Positions 10,283 to 20,486 of a stretch of 64,000 nt of DNA are shown one piece after another. Source of the DNA: Macrosoma leucophasiata (taxonomy: Eukaryota > Arthropoda > Insecta > Lepidoptera > Hedylidae); the NCBI GenBank assembly GCA_036365455.1, contig JAWQUS010000011.1, positions 392,001 to 456,000 on the forward strand. Reading direction: 5' to 3'. The notes under the pieces are model-generated. The model was not told the DNA's origin, searched no databases, and saw only the letters and a program-made list of their open reading frames with translations. How positions within the stretch are numbered: position 1 is the first letter of the stretch; every line of letters begins with the position of its first letter. The position numbers and the translations under genes are program-made.

Positions 10283-10921
10283 CTTTTTTTTTTCGACTCG
10301 CAAATTCTGCCACCAGTAGATCTTTTTCTAGCACTAGCAGCACTACAAAGTCTTTACTAGCACAACGAAAGCTCATTTGGTTTTAAATGATCATTTTAGT
10401 TAAAATTTATACCAGATAAATTCATAAAACATGTTTTTTCTCCTTTACATTGTTAGTCTCATTCTCATCGTAACAAAGATGCGAATCTAAAATGTCCTGA
10501 AATACTTATTTTAAAACAAACTACTCCAACAAGTCGACCGGTTCCTGGTCCCCAGCTCTCACTATAACAAACATTTCCTTGCACATGGCCTTATCTTTTG
10601 AATTATCTACCATAATCCGAGAGCGGTGCTGGCGTAAGAGCGTAAGAGGCCGTAATAAATTGCTACTAACTGAGAGCTCTCTATAACGAAGAGGACTCCG
10701 AGAGGTCAAACGGGAAAAAATAAAATTCAGTTGAATTCAGTTTATACTTTACTCAATATTTTTATCTAATTAGCGCGAAGGAGGACTAAATAGCAGCCCG
10801 TACAACGTGTAAAACTACTTTTGTTATTTTATGTGAATGAAAAGTATATAGTTCATATAAATGGTTAGTTAGTAACTGCTCGTTTTAATTGGACGTCTTT
10901 TTATAATTTATTAGTTTTAAT
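10283..10921. other. non-coding stretch
   Basis: A 62-codon minus frame at 10521-10709 has no recognisable domain and no good splice signals. Nothing else seen. Confidence 0.4.
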
Positions 10922-10985
10922 GTCGGAACTCGAGAGCGTAAGCACCGCCGCATTACCTAATCTATCTGTCGCCAAATTATATTTT
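10922..10985 (+). mobile_element. SINE-A 5' fragment
   Basis: GGAACTCGAGAGCGTAAGC to ATCTGTCGCCAAATTATA. It lies head-on to the minus-strand copy starting at 10999. Confidence 0.6.
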
Positions 10986-10998
10986 TAGTCACCATTTT

Positions 10999-11213
10999 TT
11001 TTATGTGGAACTGGCAAATAAGCATGCAGTTTACATTGATGTTAAGTGATGACTGCAGCCTATAGACACCCACACAAAGACCAAGGTCAAAACGCAGATG
11101 CGTTACCACTCCTAAGGTGTAAGGAGTTACGCCTCTGTGCCGGAAATTACAGGGCTGTACATTATTTTACTGGTGGTAGAGCTCCGTCACTGGAGCACTA
11201 CCACCAGTAAAAT
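10999..11213 (-). mobile_element. SINE-A with a rearranged palindromic end
   Basis: Normal from the poly(T) side to GGAAATTACAGGGCTGTACA. The 80 or so central head bases are then missing. It ends in an inverted repeat at 11164-11185 and 11192-11213 (22-bp arms, one mismatch, 6-base loop) built from the ACTGGTGGTAGAGCTCC head. Confidence 0.8.
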
Positions 11214-11309
11214 TGAACAACATTACAGGTTAACAGATGGTAATATTGAACAACAATACCTACAAAGGAATTAATATTGGGCTTCGTTTTATCTATCACA
11301 AAAGTAAAT

Positions 11310-12079
11310 TAACTTAGACCTTACTGATGGCGACCTAACTGCATATGGGGGTTATGGGGTAGATGTCTATAGGCTGCAATATTTACTCCATATCTAGTAT
11401 TCATGTTTGCTGTTTGGTTTGCTTGTTTGCCGTGATCGTTATATAAAGAACCGACTAAGTGTTGGGCCACGCGCGTTTTTTTGATTTGATTATCCGTAAT
11501 ATTGTAGATCCTACTAGGCCTTTTAAATTCGTTGTACATACCTTTACCGTCAATTATTTACACGTTTTTATGCCACCGTGCAGACCAACGGTTCATTTTC
11601 CTATATGAAATGTGACACTCTACAGTTGAGTAGTAGATAATCACAATCTTTCGTCTGAAATGCAACCTTTTCCAGATTTCGATATCTCCTAATCACGTTT
11701 GTGTTTGAAATACCATTTTTTATAATATTAGAGATTCCGATAACATTTAAGTACCGGCCCGAGGCGTGTGACGAGCTGACAACATCTGCACACCACAATT
11801 TGTCCGTCAGGCACGTAACGATGAGTCGATACCTCGCTTTGACGACGACGTGGCACCAGACTGATGTCTCAATGGTTAAGTTGATTACATTGACATACAT
11901 CAAATCAAAAAAACGCGCGTGGCCCAACACTTAGTCGGTTCTTTATATAACGATCACGGCAAACAAGCAAACCAAACAGCAAACATGAATACTAGATATG
12001 GAGTAAATATTGCAGCCTATAGACATCTACCCCATAACCCCCATATGCAGTTACGTCGCCATCAGTAAGGTCTAAGTTA
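11310..12079. mobile_element. 770-bp fold-back element with 181-bp inverted arms
   Basis: Arms 11310-11490 and 11899-12079 are reverse complements. I find one difference, GACCTAAC against GACGTAAC. A 408-bp centre separates them. Each arm carries a SINE-A-like 3' piece (GTCTATAGGCTGCA, GCTTGTTTGCC, then ATATAAAG). No clear flanking duplication. The centre has overlapping open frames on both strands with no known domain. Confidence 0.85.
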
Positions 12080-12490
12080 GGTGTAAGGTGTAAGATTAGA
12101 TGCAATAACAACTAACTTATCTTAACAGTTTATTCGCGCTGATCCTGATTCTGTAGGATATCGGGGAAAGAAGTACTCTATGTCACTAAAATCATGTTAA
12201 GTTTTATTTGGCATAATTCCTTACAGGTACGAAATGTTGCCCACTGAATAATTATTCCACTTAAGAAAAATTGAACTTTTAATAATAATATATTAGAATA
12301 AAAATTTACTTACTACTTCAATACCTTCTATAAAAATCCTAGTTAAAGAAGAAAATGAAAAAATATCGTTTTAATCGTAAAAATCAAAAATATTCACCAA
12401 GCGGACTGCCAAGAACTGAGGAAAACATAACAAAGCTAAAATTAATTTCAGTGTAGCTCTTAAAAAAATCAATGATAATAAAGCATTCTT
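12080..12490. other. AT-rich non-coding stretch downstream of the host-like exon
   Basis: No coding. It lies beyond the inferred poly(A) site of the minus-strand exon at 12614-12764. Confidence 0.4.
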
Positions 12491-12508
12491 TTGGAAAACG
12501 ATTTTTAC

Positions 12509-12514
12509 TTTATT
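12509..12514 (-). promoter_or_regulatory. poly(A) signal AATAAA
   Basis: Minus-strand AATAAA about 100 bases after the stop codon of the exon ending at 12614, a fitting 3' UTR length. Confidence 0.5.
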
Positions 12515-12613
12515 TATATACGGACAAAGTACAAATGTTATTCTTCGCAAGATTCAGTAAGTGGCAGATAAACACTGACAAAATAAAATATTATAACATA
12601 ACCTAAAGATAAC

Positions 12614-12764
12614 TTAATCAACATGTGACTGGACAGGGCGTGCTCGCGTGTCGGCGTCAGTAACATCTTCATAACCACAATCTGGTGTGGACGCATCGCG
12701 CCGACCAATTAACAATCCGCTCCCCACCCCTAATAACAGAGTCAACACTGTCATTACAGGTCCA
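12614..12764 (-). CDS. terminal exon: transmembrane segment and cytoplasmic tail of an unidentified membrane protein
   Basis: On the minus strand a strong acceptor (CATTTTTCACAG) ends at 12765. The exon has one base completing an upstream codon, then 49 codons and TAA. The peptide opens GPVMTVLTLLLGVGSGLLIG, a typical membrane span of about 17 residues, then RR as the stop-transfer charge. An acidic polar tail follows (DASTPDCGYEDVTDADTR) and ends VQSHVD. This is single-pass type I topology with a short cytoplasmic tail. The GC content is higher than in the surroundings. An AATAAA lies about 100 bases downstream. I do not recognise the protein. No upstream exon was found, so the gene probably extends beyond a long, repeat-filled intron at higher coordinates. 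Splice signals plus topology make a host exon likely, but it is unproven. Confidence 0.6.
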
Positions 12765-13034
12765 CTGTGAAAAATGTGTACGTCGAATGCTTTATTGGAC
12801 TGTTTTCATGGACTTTGTTTTCTTTACATATTATTGATGTGTTAAATGCTATCGAGGAGTCAATTATCTTGATGTCACTATTGTAAAAAGATATAATACA
12901 AGATAGAAATCTTAAATTAATGTCCAAAGTCAATACCGTCGTGATGAAAAGAAAACGTATTTTTTCAAAATGAGTAGGTACTAATGTTATAGTGGTGTCA
13001 AAAATCATGCCCTGATGTAAACTATATGTAGAAC

Positions 13035-13110
13035 TATAAAGTGGGGCGGGGATATCTCGCTAGTGTTGCATCAGCGACGACTGAGGCTCGGTGACTACAC
13101 ACAGTATGAC
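13035..13110 (+). promoter_or_regulatory. promoter-like module, copy 1
   Basis: TATAAA at 13035-13040, GTGGGGCGGGGATATCTCG, then CTAGTGTTG about 26 bases after the TATA start, as in a TATA plus initiator core promoter. A consensus donor (GGAG|GTAAGT) follows at 13152. Repeated at 13402. Confidence 0.35.
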
Positions 13111-13401
13111 GAAATTTATATTTTTTTTATAAGATTCTCAGCTGTTCGGAGGTAAGTCAGAAATAATTACCATGAATTTTAAAATCTCGTTACGTATAAT
13201 TTGGAATTAAAAACACGTAATCATGATCGTAACAACTTTTTACCCCTTTGGGGAAACACAAATATCTATTTTTATGTCACAATATTATGTATTTAAATTA
13301 TAGGTAATGTGATAAATGACTTCAAGAAATTAGGTATAGTATGATAAACTGGCTAAAACACACATCGCAAGCAGTGACAGGTATTATCCCCATAGCGTGA
13401 A

Positions 13402-13478
13402 TATAGAGTGGGGCGGGAATATCTCGTCAGTGTTGTTTCAGCGTCGGCTGGGGCTCGGCGACTACATACGTGTTATGT
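13402..13478 (+). promoter_or_regulatory. promoter-like module, copy 2
   Basis: TATAGAGTGGGGCGGGAATA, TCTCG, then TCAGTGTTG, an initiator-like match at the right spacing. Direct repeat of 13035-13110, 367 bp away, with about 80% identity by eye over about 75 bp. It could equally be a piece of a repeat. Confidence 0.35.
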
Positions 13479-13987
13479 TCGTCGCTATTCAAACTTCCAT
13501 CGGGTATTGAATGCTTTGACATTTGCGTTGGAAATTTGCTAGAGCTGTGTTAGTGCCGAATAAAGATAATCATATTAAAAGCACACCACTTTAGTATGCT
13601 AGTTGTGCAGTTTTCACACAATCGGCACTCGTTTTGTTTTATGCTTAAAATGCATGTTTCTGGAAAAAGAGAATGTGGATTATTGTAAATTCTACTTATT
13701 AATAGCCTCAAAATCATTATTAGATTTACGAAAAATATCCGGCAATATTGTTATTTCCTTAATTACAGAAGATTGTCAGTTGTTTAGAGAACTTCAGGCA
13801 GCAATCAAATAAAATGTGTGTGTTGCTGCTTGAGATTTTATGTGCAAGTCAGTGAAGAATCCACGAGTAATTTGTGCATGCAGTGGCAGAAGTAGATGTA
13901 ATAATCTTCTTCAATATAAATGAAACGAAATTTATACAAAATTGTCTTTGAACATAAATTTGCAACTGACATAACTCTGGACACTTT
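13479..13987. other. non-coding or weakly coding stretch
   Basis: An open frame of 69 codons at 13603-13812 ends in EDCQLFRELQAAIK. An acceptor-like TTCCTTAATTACAG lies inside it at 13770. No domain recognised. Confidence 0.3.
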
Positions 13988-14133
13988 CCCCCTTATTCAT
14001 AAACGTAGATTGGATACGTTTTAGCTATAGAATGCTTTGTCTTTGTCAGTTGCATTGTCAAATGTGCAGGATAGAAAGAGACAAAGCAGAGATTAGCAAC
14101 ACTTTAGCTAAAATACGTTTATGAATAAGGGGG
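13988..14133. mobile_element. 146-bp MITE with 20-bp terminal inverted repeats
   Basis: CCCCCTTATTCATAAACGTA at 13988-14007 is the exact reverse complement of 14114-14133. Related copy at 47562-47708. No coding; mobilised by an unknown transposase. Confidence 0.85.
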
Positions 14134-15690
14134 TTTATCTATAACATTGACGAGATAGACTGATCGACGAGCAAGCTGATGTTGTCACCGTCATTCCGAG
14201 AGAAAAACCTCCAAAGGCGACATACTACATAATAATATACCTTAAACAACTAACTTTAACATAAAAACATTAAAATATAAACTAAAGACATTAACTTGCT
14301 GCCTTTGATATCTTGTGAGAAAAATTACCCAAATGGCGGTCACAATTGAAGCAAAACTATCGTATATCACAAATGGTTATTGGAGCTGCGTCATCAGGTG
14401 AACAAAGGCGTTACGGATGGGGACCGGGGACAGCGACATCGGAGCTGTGTTGGTGACATTAGGTTCATGACGTCATCAATTTTGAGATATCTGTGAGCAA
14501 TGTTTTGGAATGGTGGATATCTCTGCTGAACTTGAGCAAAATGTAAAAAAGCTTTGCATGAATGAGACTGTAGATAAAGGTTAAAGAAGTATATCATTTT
14601 ATTTAAAAAAACCCTAAATCTACACTCATTTACAATATCTAATATCAACGACGAGTAATCATAAAGGGGCAATAAGAAGTAAGTTGTGTAGTAGCGAATA
14701 GCATGCCAACAGTTGCGGATAACGACGCAATATCTGATACATCCAATATTCTTGGACACGTTAATGTGTTATCTGAGTTAAGGTATCGGCCGTTAGATAG
14801 TTTTTGGTTGGATATCTTCACGACAACTCATTCGCAGGCAAGGCAGGGACGTGCAGTCAAAAATACTTCGTTTTAAATAACACACCCTGCCTGCATGCAT
14901 GACAATTACAAGTCTTGGTTTATTAGACTTTAGGTTACACATACCGCAATGTTTTTTTTTTGTATCTTCTTACTACAATCTGTCACCTTCTTTGAGACAT
15001 TCAGCAGTATGATGGTTATTCAATATTATCATCCTTGGCATATAACCTTTGTCAAATGCTCCTCATTTAACAGTAGATAAGGTTTACTGTGTTTGGACCA
15101 AAGCCTAACGACGGATTTGCCGCAATTATATATTTTTTTTATATTAGTAATAAAACCTATGTTTGTATGATGTAAAAACAACATCTCGAACCGAGTCCTT
15201 AATTATCTTAGTTGCACCCTTCTCAAAGGGATAGTTCCTGTTACCCGCCTTCAACCCAATAACCCAAGTGGCCCACAATATGTTAAGATAACCCCCTCGC
15301 ACCCTTCGCCGATCGTCTGCGTCTTGAGCTTCTAATTGAATTTATAATGGGTTGGTTTAGGAGGTATTTAGCGTTTTCAACTGCTCTGCTCGACTAAAGT
15401 GGTTTATGTTGTGTGCATTATAATACGTAATCTGGGAAGACAGAGAAAACAGTATCTGGTAATGCGTGATTATTTAGGAAAATTAAAAATTCAGTGTTCC
15501 AAGAGAAAGATGTCAAATTTCACAAAGGAACAAATCAAATTCGCACAATATGATACCTTCCTATTCAGTTATAGAGTTGGCATATTTTTTGTAAAACTTT
15601 TTTTAATTTTTTTTTATGATAACTTATGAAAATAAATGATACATCGCCCAGCAAAAATTATCATAGAATAAAAAGTACTAGATCAAACAA
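14134..15690. other. unannotated stretch
   Basis: Reading frames at 14394-14759 (minus) and 15399-15629 (plus) have no domain, signal peptide or splice context. No repeat recognised. Confidence 0.35.
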
Positions 15691-15730
15691 ATTGAAATTT
15701 TTATTACACACTACATTAAACAAAGAACAA

Positions 15731-16066
15731 TCATGTAAACCGGATTAGACATCTCGGCATTGAAAATCTCCTCCTGTTTGAAGGTGGCTCCAGGTATTCA
15801 AATTGTTGTTGTTGTAAATTGAAGTTGACAGACTGAGAAATTCCTCCAGCCCCAATCCTAGATCTATCCGTGTAGTCGTTACTCTGGTTAGCACCAACCA
15901 ACGACTGAAAGCCCTTTGTGCTTGCCGATTTCACGGTGAAAAGGACTAATGCTGTCTCGAGACTAGCCGCCAACGTATGTCCATTTAATAAAAAGAAGAA
16001 AAAAATAATCAATTCCGTACAAATTTTAAACAATTTTGCCGTTTGACGATACTTAAGTATCGTTAT
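15731..16066 (-). CDS. possible terminal exon with a hydrophobic segment, unidentified
   Basis: The minus strand has an acceptor-like ACTTTCACAG ending at 16067. It is followed by 111 open codons in phase 0 and a TGA. A minus-strand AATAAA lies at 15699-15704, 27 bases past the stop. The product has a strongly hydrophobic stretch (LIIFFFFLLNGHTLAA, about residues 17-32) that could be a membrane span or signal peptide. A polar region with QQQQ follows. There is no ATG before the hydrophobic part, so a start would have to come from another exon. A PRC near the end recalls a metalloproteinase cysteine switch, but the following glycine is missing, so I do not call it that. In AT-rich DNA an open frame of this length could be chance. 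Confidence 0.25.
   Translation of the reverse strand: MTILKYRQTAKLFKICTELIIFFFFLLNGHTLAASLETALVLFTVKSASTKGFQSLVGANQSNDYTDRSRIGAGGISQSVNFNLQQQQFEYLEPPSNRRRFSMPRCLIRFT
16046..16063. repeat. 18-bp perfect palindrome
   Basis: ACGATACTTAAGTATCGT reads the same on both strands. Confidence 0.9.
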
Positions 16067-16633
16067 CTGTGAAAGTCGTGTTACCTATTCTTGAAACTGA
16101 TTACACTTCTTCCCAATTACTCATTCATAGGCTTATTATCATTAATTCACAATTCAACTTATAATTCGTGCGCCACAAAGTTTAATCAACAAAGTAATCA
16201 AAGTACAGCGAGATGGTAATGCAATAAGCTGCAGATATCCATCAGGGCGAGAGCCTCAAGTAATTGGGTTATGAGTGCCATTAGCATTATTACTGTAGTC
16301 TAGTTGTTCAACAAACTAAACACAAACTTGCTTATTTCGCGCTATCCAGACGGAGTTTAGACTTCAATTCCACTAGCGGTGGCGATAATACTTAGATTAG
16401 ATGTGGGAGCTCCCGGAACTGACGTGTGTGTTGTGTGAAGAGAACTGAGAATAAAGAAGTATTAAAAGAGGCTTGTGAAGATATCTAAAACATGAAATTC
16501 TCTCATTAACTCTCTAAAGGCACACGTGCGAAGATAAAGCTTTGTAATGGCGGGTATTATTATGAACAGCCAATTCATTGTCATTGTCCAACACTAGCTT
16601 TAATAAACGTAACTTTACGACTTTATTTTATAG
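16067..16633. other. non-coding stretch
   Basis: Nothing recognised before the acceptor at 16633. Confidence 0.35.
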
Positions 16634-16747
16634 TCAGGAACAATTAGAAAAGTGTCATGGATGGGAAATGATTGGTGTAACATACGGAGGTGACTCCATA
16701 GATACCAGAGAACATAACGCAGATCCTAGTATTAAAGAGAACACAAT
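16634..16747 (+). CDS. plausible internal exon of an unidentified protein
   Basis: A good acceptor (TTTATTTTATAG) precedes 16634 and a donor (ACAAT|GTATGT) follows 16747. The exon is 114 bases, a multiple of three. It has one leading base, 37 codons and two trailing bases. The only open frame reads QEQLEKCHGWEMIGVTYGGD, then SIDTREHNADPSIKENT. The composition is rich in E, D, K and G, and unlike the low-complexity translations of the AT-rich flanks. No stop lies in this frame; the other frames are interrupted. I do not recognise the family and found no partner exon. It lies on the opposite strand to the membrane-protein exon at 12614, so they would belong to different genes. Confidence 0.4.
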
Positions 16748-17668
16748 GTATGTCTGTTATAGTTTACTTTTTAATTTTTGAGTTTACTTTGGGTCTATTT
16801 GAATAATCTCTTTATTCTTGAGATCTCTATTGACTTTGGTGAATTGAGATTTAAAATTGTTTTTTAACTACAACAACGTAGTGAAAAAATGCAATTTTTG
16901 CCCTTCTTATACATATATCACGGAATTAAAACGTTATTAAGAACGTTACGAATATTAAGGTAAAATCTTACATCCAAAAAGCTGAACATACCAAATAGGA
17001 TAGGAATACATAATGTACTTTATACGTAAATGATAAAGATATAGACTAAACGACAATTTAAGAAGCGCCTACGTCAGCTAAAGCCAAATTGACCTTAATA
17101 CTCGCATCGATCATTAAAGCTCCACTAAGCAAGTTCACATATTGGATCCCTCTAATTAAGCCACACCATTCATTACGGAGTAAATCTCCTCGAAAATCGT
17201 CACACCGCCCGCCTCCACAAAAACATCAGTTGACACACGGGCCGCAGCTCGGATTACATCAGCTGGATAATTTTATTATTCACTCACTCCATCCATTAGT
17301 GTGATTGCAACTCCCCCCTCTCTTCCACCCCGTGTGTCCTCGCTACACCAGCTACACTATTGATGCTTCATTTAACTTTCATTTGGCATTCTATCAATTA
17401 TAGTGGATCGTGCGGTAAATTCTCGAGTCTCCCATTGTTTTCCTTTAATTACGGTGGAATGTATTCATTATTGTCCGTAAAGAGATTGAAACAAGGTTTA
17501 TCCCTTAAAACCAGCAAACACTGGCTTGCAGTATTACCGAACTCAAAGGCTTTCCTTGAGACAATGTTGTTGTTGACTTAACATTGAATACGTTTAGTCA
17601 AGAGCACCTAAATTGCTTTCCTTCAAAGTAACCAAATGACAGAAACCATAGCTGGCATATTCCAAATG
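16748..17668. other. non-coding stretch
   Basis: CT- and C-rich around 17180-17350, otherwise AT-rich. No exon pair or repeat found. Confidence 0.35.
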
Positions 17669-17942
17669 TAGAGAGCTCGAGCGCGTAGGCACCACTGTAT
17701 TACCTAATCTATCAGCCGCTAAATGGTAATGTTCGACACTATCGCGTTGCTGATAGATGGTAATGTATGGCCCAGTAATAACTATCACAGAGACATGACA
17801 CCTTAGGTATTAGGGGTGGCAACGCATCTGCGTTTTTCTCTCCTGTGGTTTTTATTTTATTATGTAGATGTCTATAGGCAGCAATTATCACTTAACATCA
17901 ATGTGAGCTGCATGCTTGTTTGCCACCTTCCTTACATAAAAA
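17669..17942 (+). mobile_element. SINE-A, old subfamily, near full length
   Basis: From GAGAGCTCGAGCGCGTAGG to CCTTACATAAAAAA. Carries GATGGTAATGTATGGCCC and AATAACTATCACAGAGACAT, plus GTAGATGTCTATAGG. Body altered around 17845 (TTTTATTTTATTATG). Confidence 0.75.
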
Positions 17943-18289
17943 AGTCTTTGCCACTATAATATATTTACAGAAGGTGATAAATAAAACGAATCATGTACCT
18001 CCGAATATAGATTGTACCTCTGGTCTAACCTACATTATCCCTACTACATGTTTACTTCCATGGTATAACACTCTTTAGACATTATGGCTCTTAAACAATG
18101 CGAAGTACACACTAGGTGTAACTAGGTTACCACTTCTTCTAATTAGAGATAGAATTCAAAAAAAATATCTCCTGGCCGGTGAATTGACATTTATAAAGTC
18201 GTATTTTATCAAGAAGCAACCATACAGTTCAAATTAATGGTAAGTGAAATATCTTAATAAAATCTAGAGAAAGGAAATAATAATGTGAA
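17943..18289. other. non-coding stretch
   Basis: Nothing recognised. Confidence 0.4.
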
Positions 18290-18462
18290 TGCCTTACCAC
18301 GCCTGCGGCCAAAGCTGTTATGCCTCTATGTCGGAAATTACAAAGTCGCACAAGACCGGACCTGACCGGAACACTATCATTTACATAGTAAATAATAAAT
18401 AAATAAGTAAATGAGGTAATGTACTTTTATCAACGCCCTTGAACTTTGTCGTTAGAGCTCTT
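18290..18462 (-). mobile_element. SINE-A fragment, rearranged
   Basis: CCTTACCACGCCTGCGGCC to GTTAGAGCTCTTCCGCC. An AT-rich TAAATAATAAATAAATAAG insertion replaces the CCGCTAAAT part. Confidence 0.6.
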
Positions 18463-18544
18463 CCGCCAGTCGAAATATTGTGATAATATTCATCCTATTT
18501 TCACGTATTACGTGATGAGAGCGATTGGCAATGCTCAATCTCCA

Positions 18545-19161
18545 GAGAGCTCCAGTGACGGAGCTCGCGGGCGTAGGCACCACCGCATTACCTAATTTAA
18601 AACGTAACTTCACGCCTGTAATCCCCGAAGGGGTAGGCAGAGGTAAATGCATGCATTCAAGCATACATGCAAACACCCACGATTCGCCGGTTACGTTTTG
18701 GCCCATGTAACAGGTGGCGAGCCTGTTGACATCTCCGGGCACATTACCAAACTTTGAGGTACTGGGAAATTTCCAGAAAATGGAAAAATCCCAATAGAAC
18801 CAGAGATAAAGGCTTTTTTCACCATTATCGCCCGGGTAGGGGGTTATCAGAAACCCCCTACCCGGGAATCGAACCCAGGACCTCAGCGCAGTAGTAGTGG
18901 CCTACTACCACTAGGCTACCGAGGCAGTTACCTAATTTACTTGCCGCTAAATGGTAGTGTTCAGCAGTATCGTGTTCCGGTCAAGTGGTAATGTACGGCC
19001 CTGTAATTTCCGGCACAGAGGCATAACACCTTAGGCCTCAGGAGTGGTAACGCATCTGCATTTTGGCCTTGGTCTTCATGTGGGTGTCTATAGGCTGCAG
19101 TCATCACTTAACATCAATGTGAACTGCATGCTTGTTTGCCACTTACATTACATAAAAAAAA
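18545..19161 (+). mobile_element. SINE-A split by a SINE-B insertion
   Basis: Head 18545-18598, body and tail 18928-19161. Removing 18599-18927 and one TSD copy restores a normal young-subfamily SINE-A with an A tail. TTACCTAATTT is duplicated at 18588-18598 and 18928-18938. Confidence 0.9.
18599..18927 (-). mobile_element. SINE-B, full length, tRNA-derived
   Basis: Best SINE-B copy, 329 bp between exact 11-bp TSDs. Minus strand: A box TAGCCTAGTGG (complement of 18908-18918) and B box GGTTCGATTCC (complement of 18865-18875), both near-consensus RNA polymerase III signals. The tail ends GGCGTGAAGTTACGTTTT. A 15-bp perfect stem (18831-18845 with 18852-18866, 6-base loop) covers the B-box side and is absent from the 6586 copy. 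Confidence 0.9.
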
Positions 19162-20405
19162 AAAATCTACTATACGCGAACATCGTTGTTGCTAAAAATA
19201 ACTTACGAGTGGGTGTTTTTATTGTGACTGGACGATTTATATTTTACTCGTAACAGGCTATTATTATTCACCAAATATGCGAAGCGAAAGGAAACGTTTT
19301 GTGTGTTATATTCATTCTAATATGGAAATCGAATGGAGTTTAGCAAGGATGAGGTCAGGGGCCAAAACACAATTTAATAAACATCAACAGTAACGAGCTA
19401 TCGCTGCGTATTTAATTCACTGTTAATATTATAAATAAAATGTTAAGGTGTAAATGTAAGATTGTAGATACATTAAAATGGATTCTAAATATGGAGCGCT
19501 CCCCTAAATTATGTTCCAGTATGGAAAGTAACAATGGAGCAATTATTGTAATCGTACTATGAACAAAGACTTGAAAGCTTTTAAGTCTTTAAAATATTGT
19601 CACACGAAATAAACAAATATGAACACAATGCTATCTGACAAACTTCTGTACTTTATAGTAAAAAAGAGGTAAGAAGGTACAAATATGAAAATTATACTTC
19701 ACGACCATTTACATGATACAAATCTGATGGTGATGATATAGGTCTTAAATACCATTTTTCCGAAACAATAGATGTCGTGATCAGAAATATCCACTTATTT
19801 TAAATATATCATCCAGTAGAAAAAGAGTAGCTAGCTAATAAAAATCGGTGCACCATTAACTGAGATAAAGATTTTGCAAGTGACAAAAGCCATGATAAAA
19901 AAGATTAAAAAAATAAAACATTGTACAATTACACGTAATTTTTTTTGTTTAATTCATCATTTAACCATCTTACCTAATTAACATAACCATTAAACAAAAA
20001 CAATAAATGCTACCTATAAATACTACCACTAAGCTACCGAGGCAGTTAACTCGCAACTTTATTGTTCTCATAATAACAACGAATATTGTACTTTTATGTC
20101 TACTAGACAATCGTGAAGATACTTTTATGTAACCCGATTTGAAGTCCCGCTGCGCCCAGCGTTGCAGACGGGGATGGAATAGGCAGATATTGAGTTAAAT
20201 TGTGAATGTCTGTGAATTATGACTTCCTTAACATTCAATGCGAGGACGCTGCTTCTTATGTTAGGGAAAAACATTTTAAAAATATGAAGATTTATTAAAA
20301 ATACTTATCTGATAATAGCTGGATAATAAGACATATAGATAAATTCTAGACTTGGTAAATGTGAAAATCAACACTATGATCATTTATAAATGGAGGTAAT
20401 TAAAA
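19162..20405. other. mostly unannotated stretch
   Basis: CTACCACTAAGCTACCGAGG at about 20023-20042 is a relic of a SINE-B head. Otherwise nothing recognised. Confidence 0.4.
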
Positions 20406-20486
20406 ACATGTCTATAGGCTGCAGTCATCACTTAACATCAATGTGAACTGCATGCTTGTTTGCCACTTTCGTAACATAAAAAAAAA
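20406..20486 (+). mobile_element. SINE-A 3' end
   Basis: GTCTATAGGCTGCAGTCATC to the A-rich tail; 5'-truncated. Confidence 0.8.

Noticed and set aside
11701..11934. 77-codon plus frame and 109-codon minus frame in the fold-back centre
   Set aside because: Both strands are open over the same stretch and neither has a transposase motif or start context.
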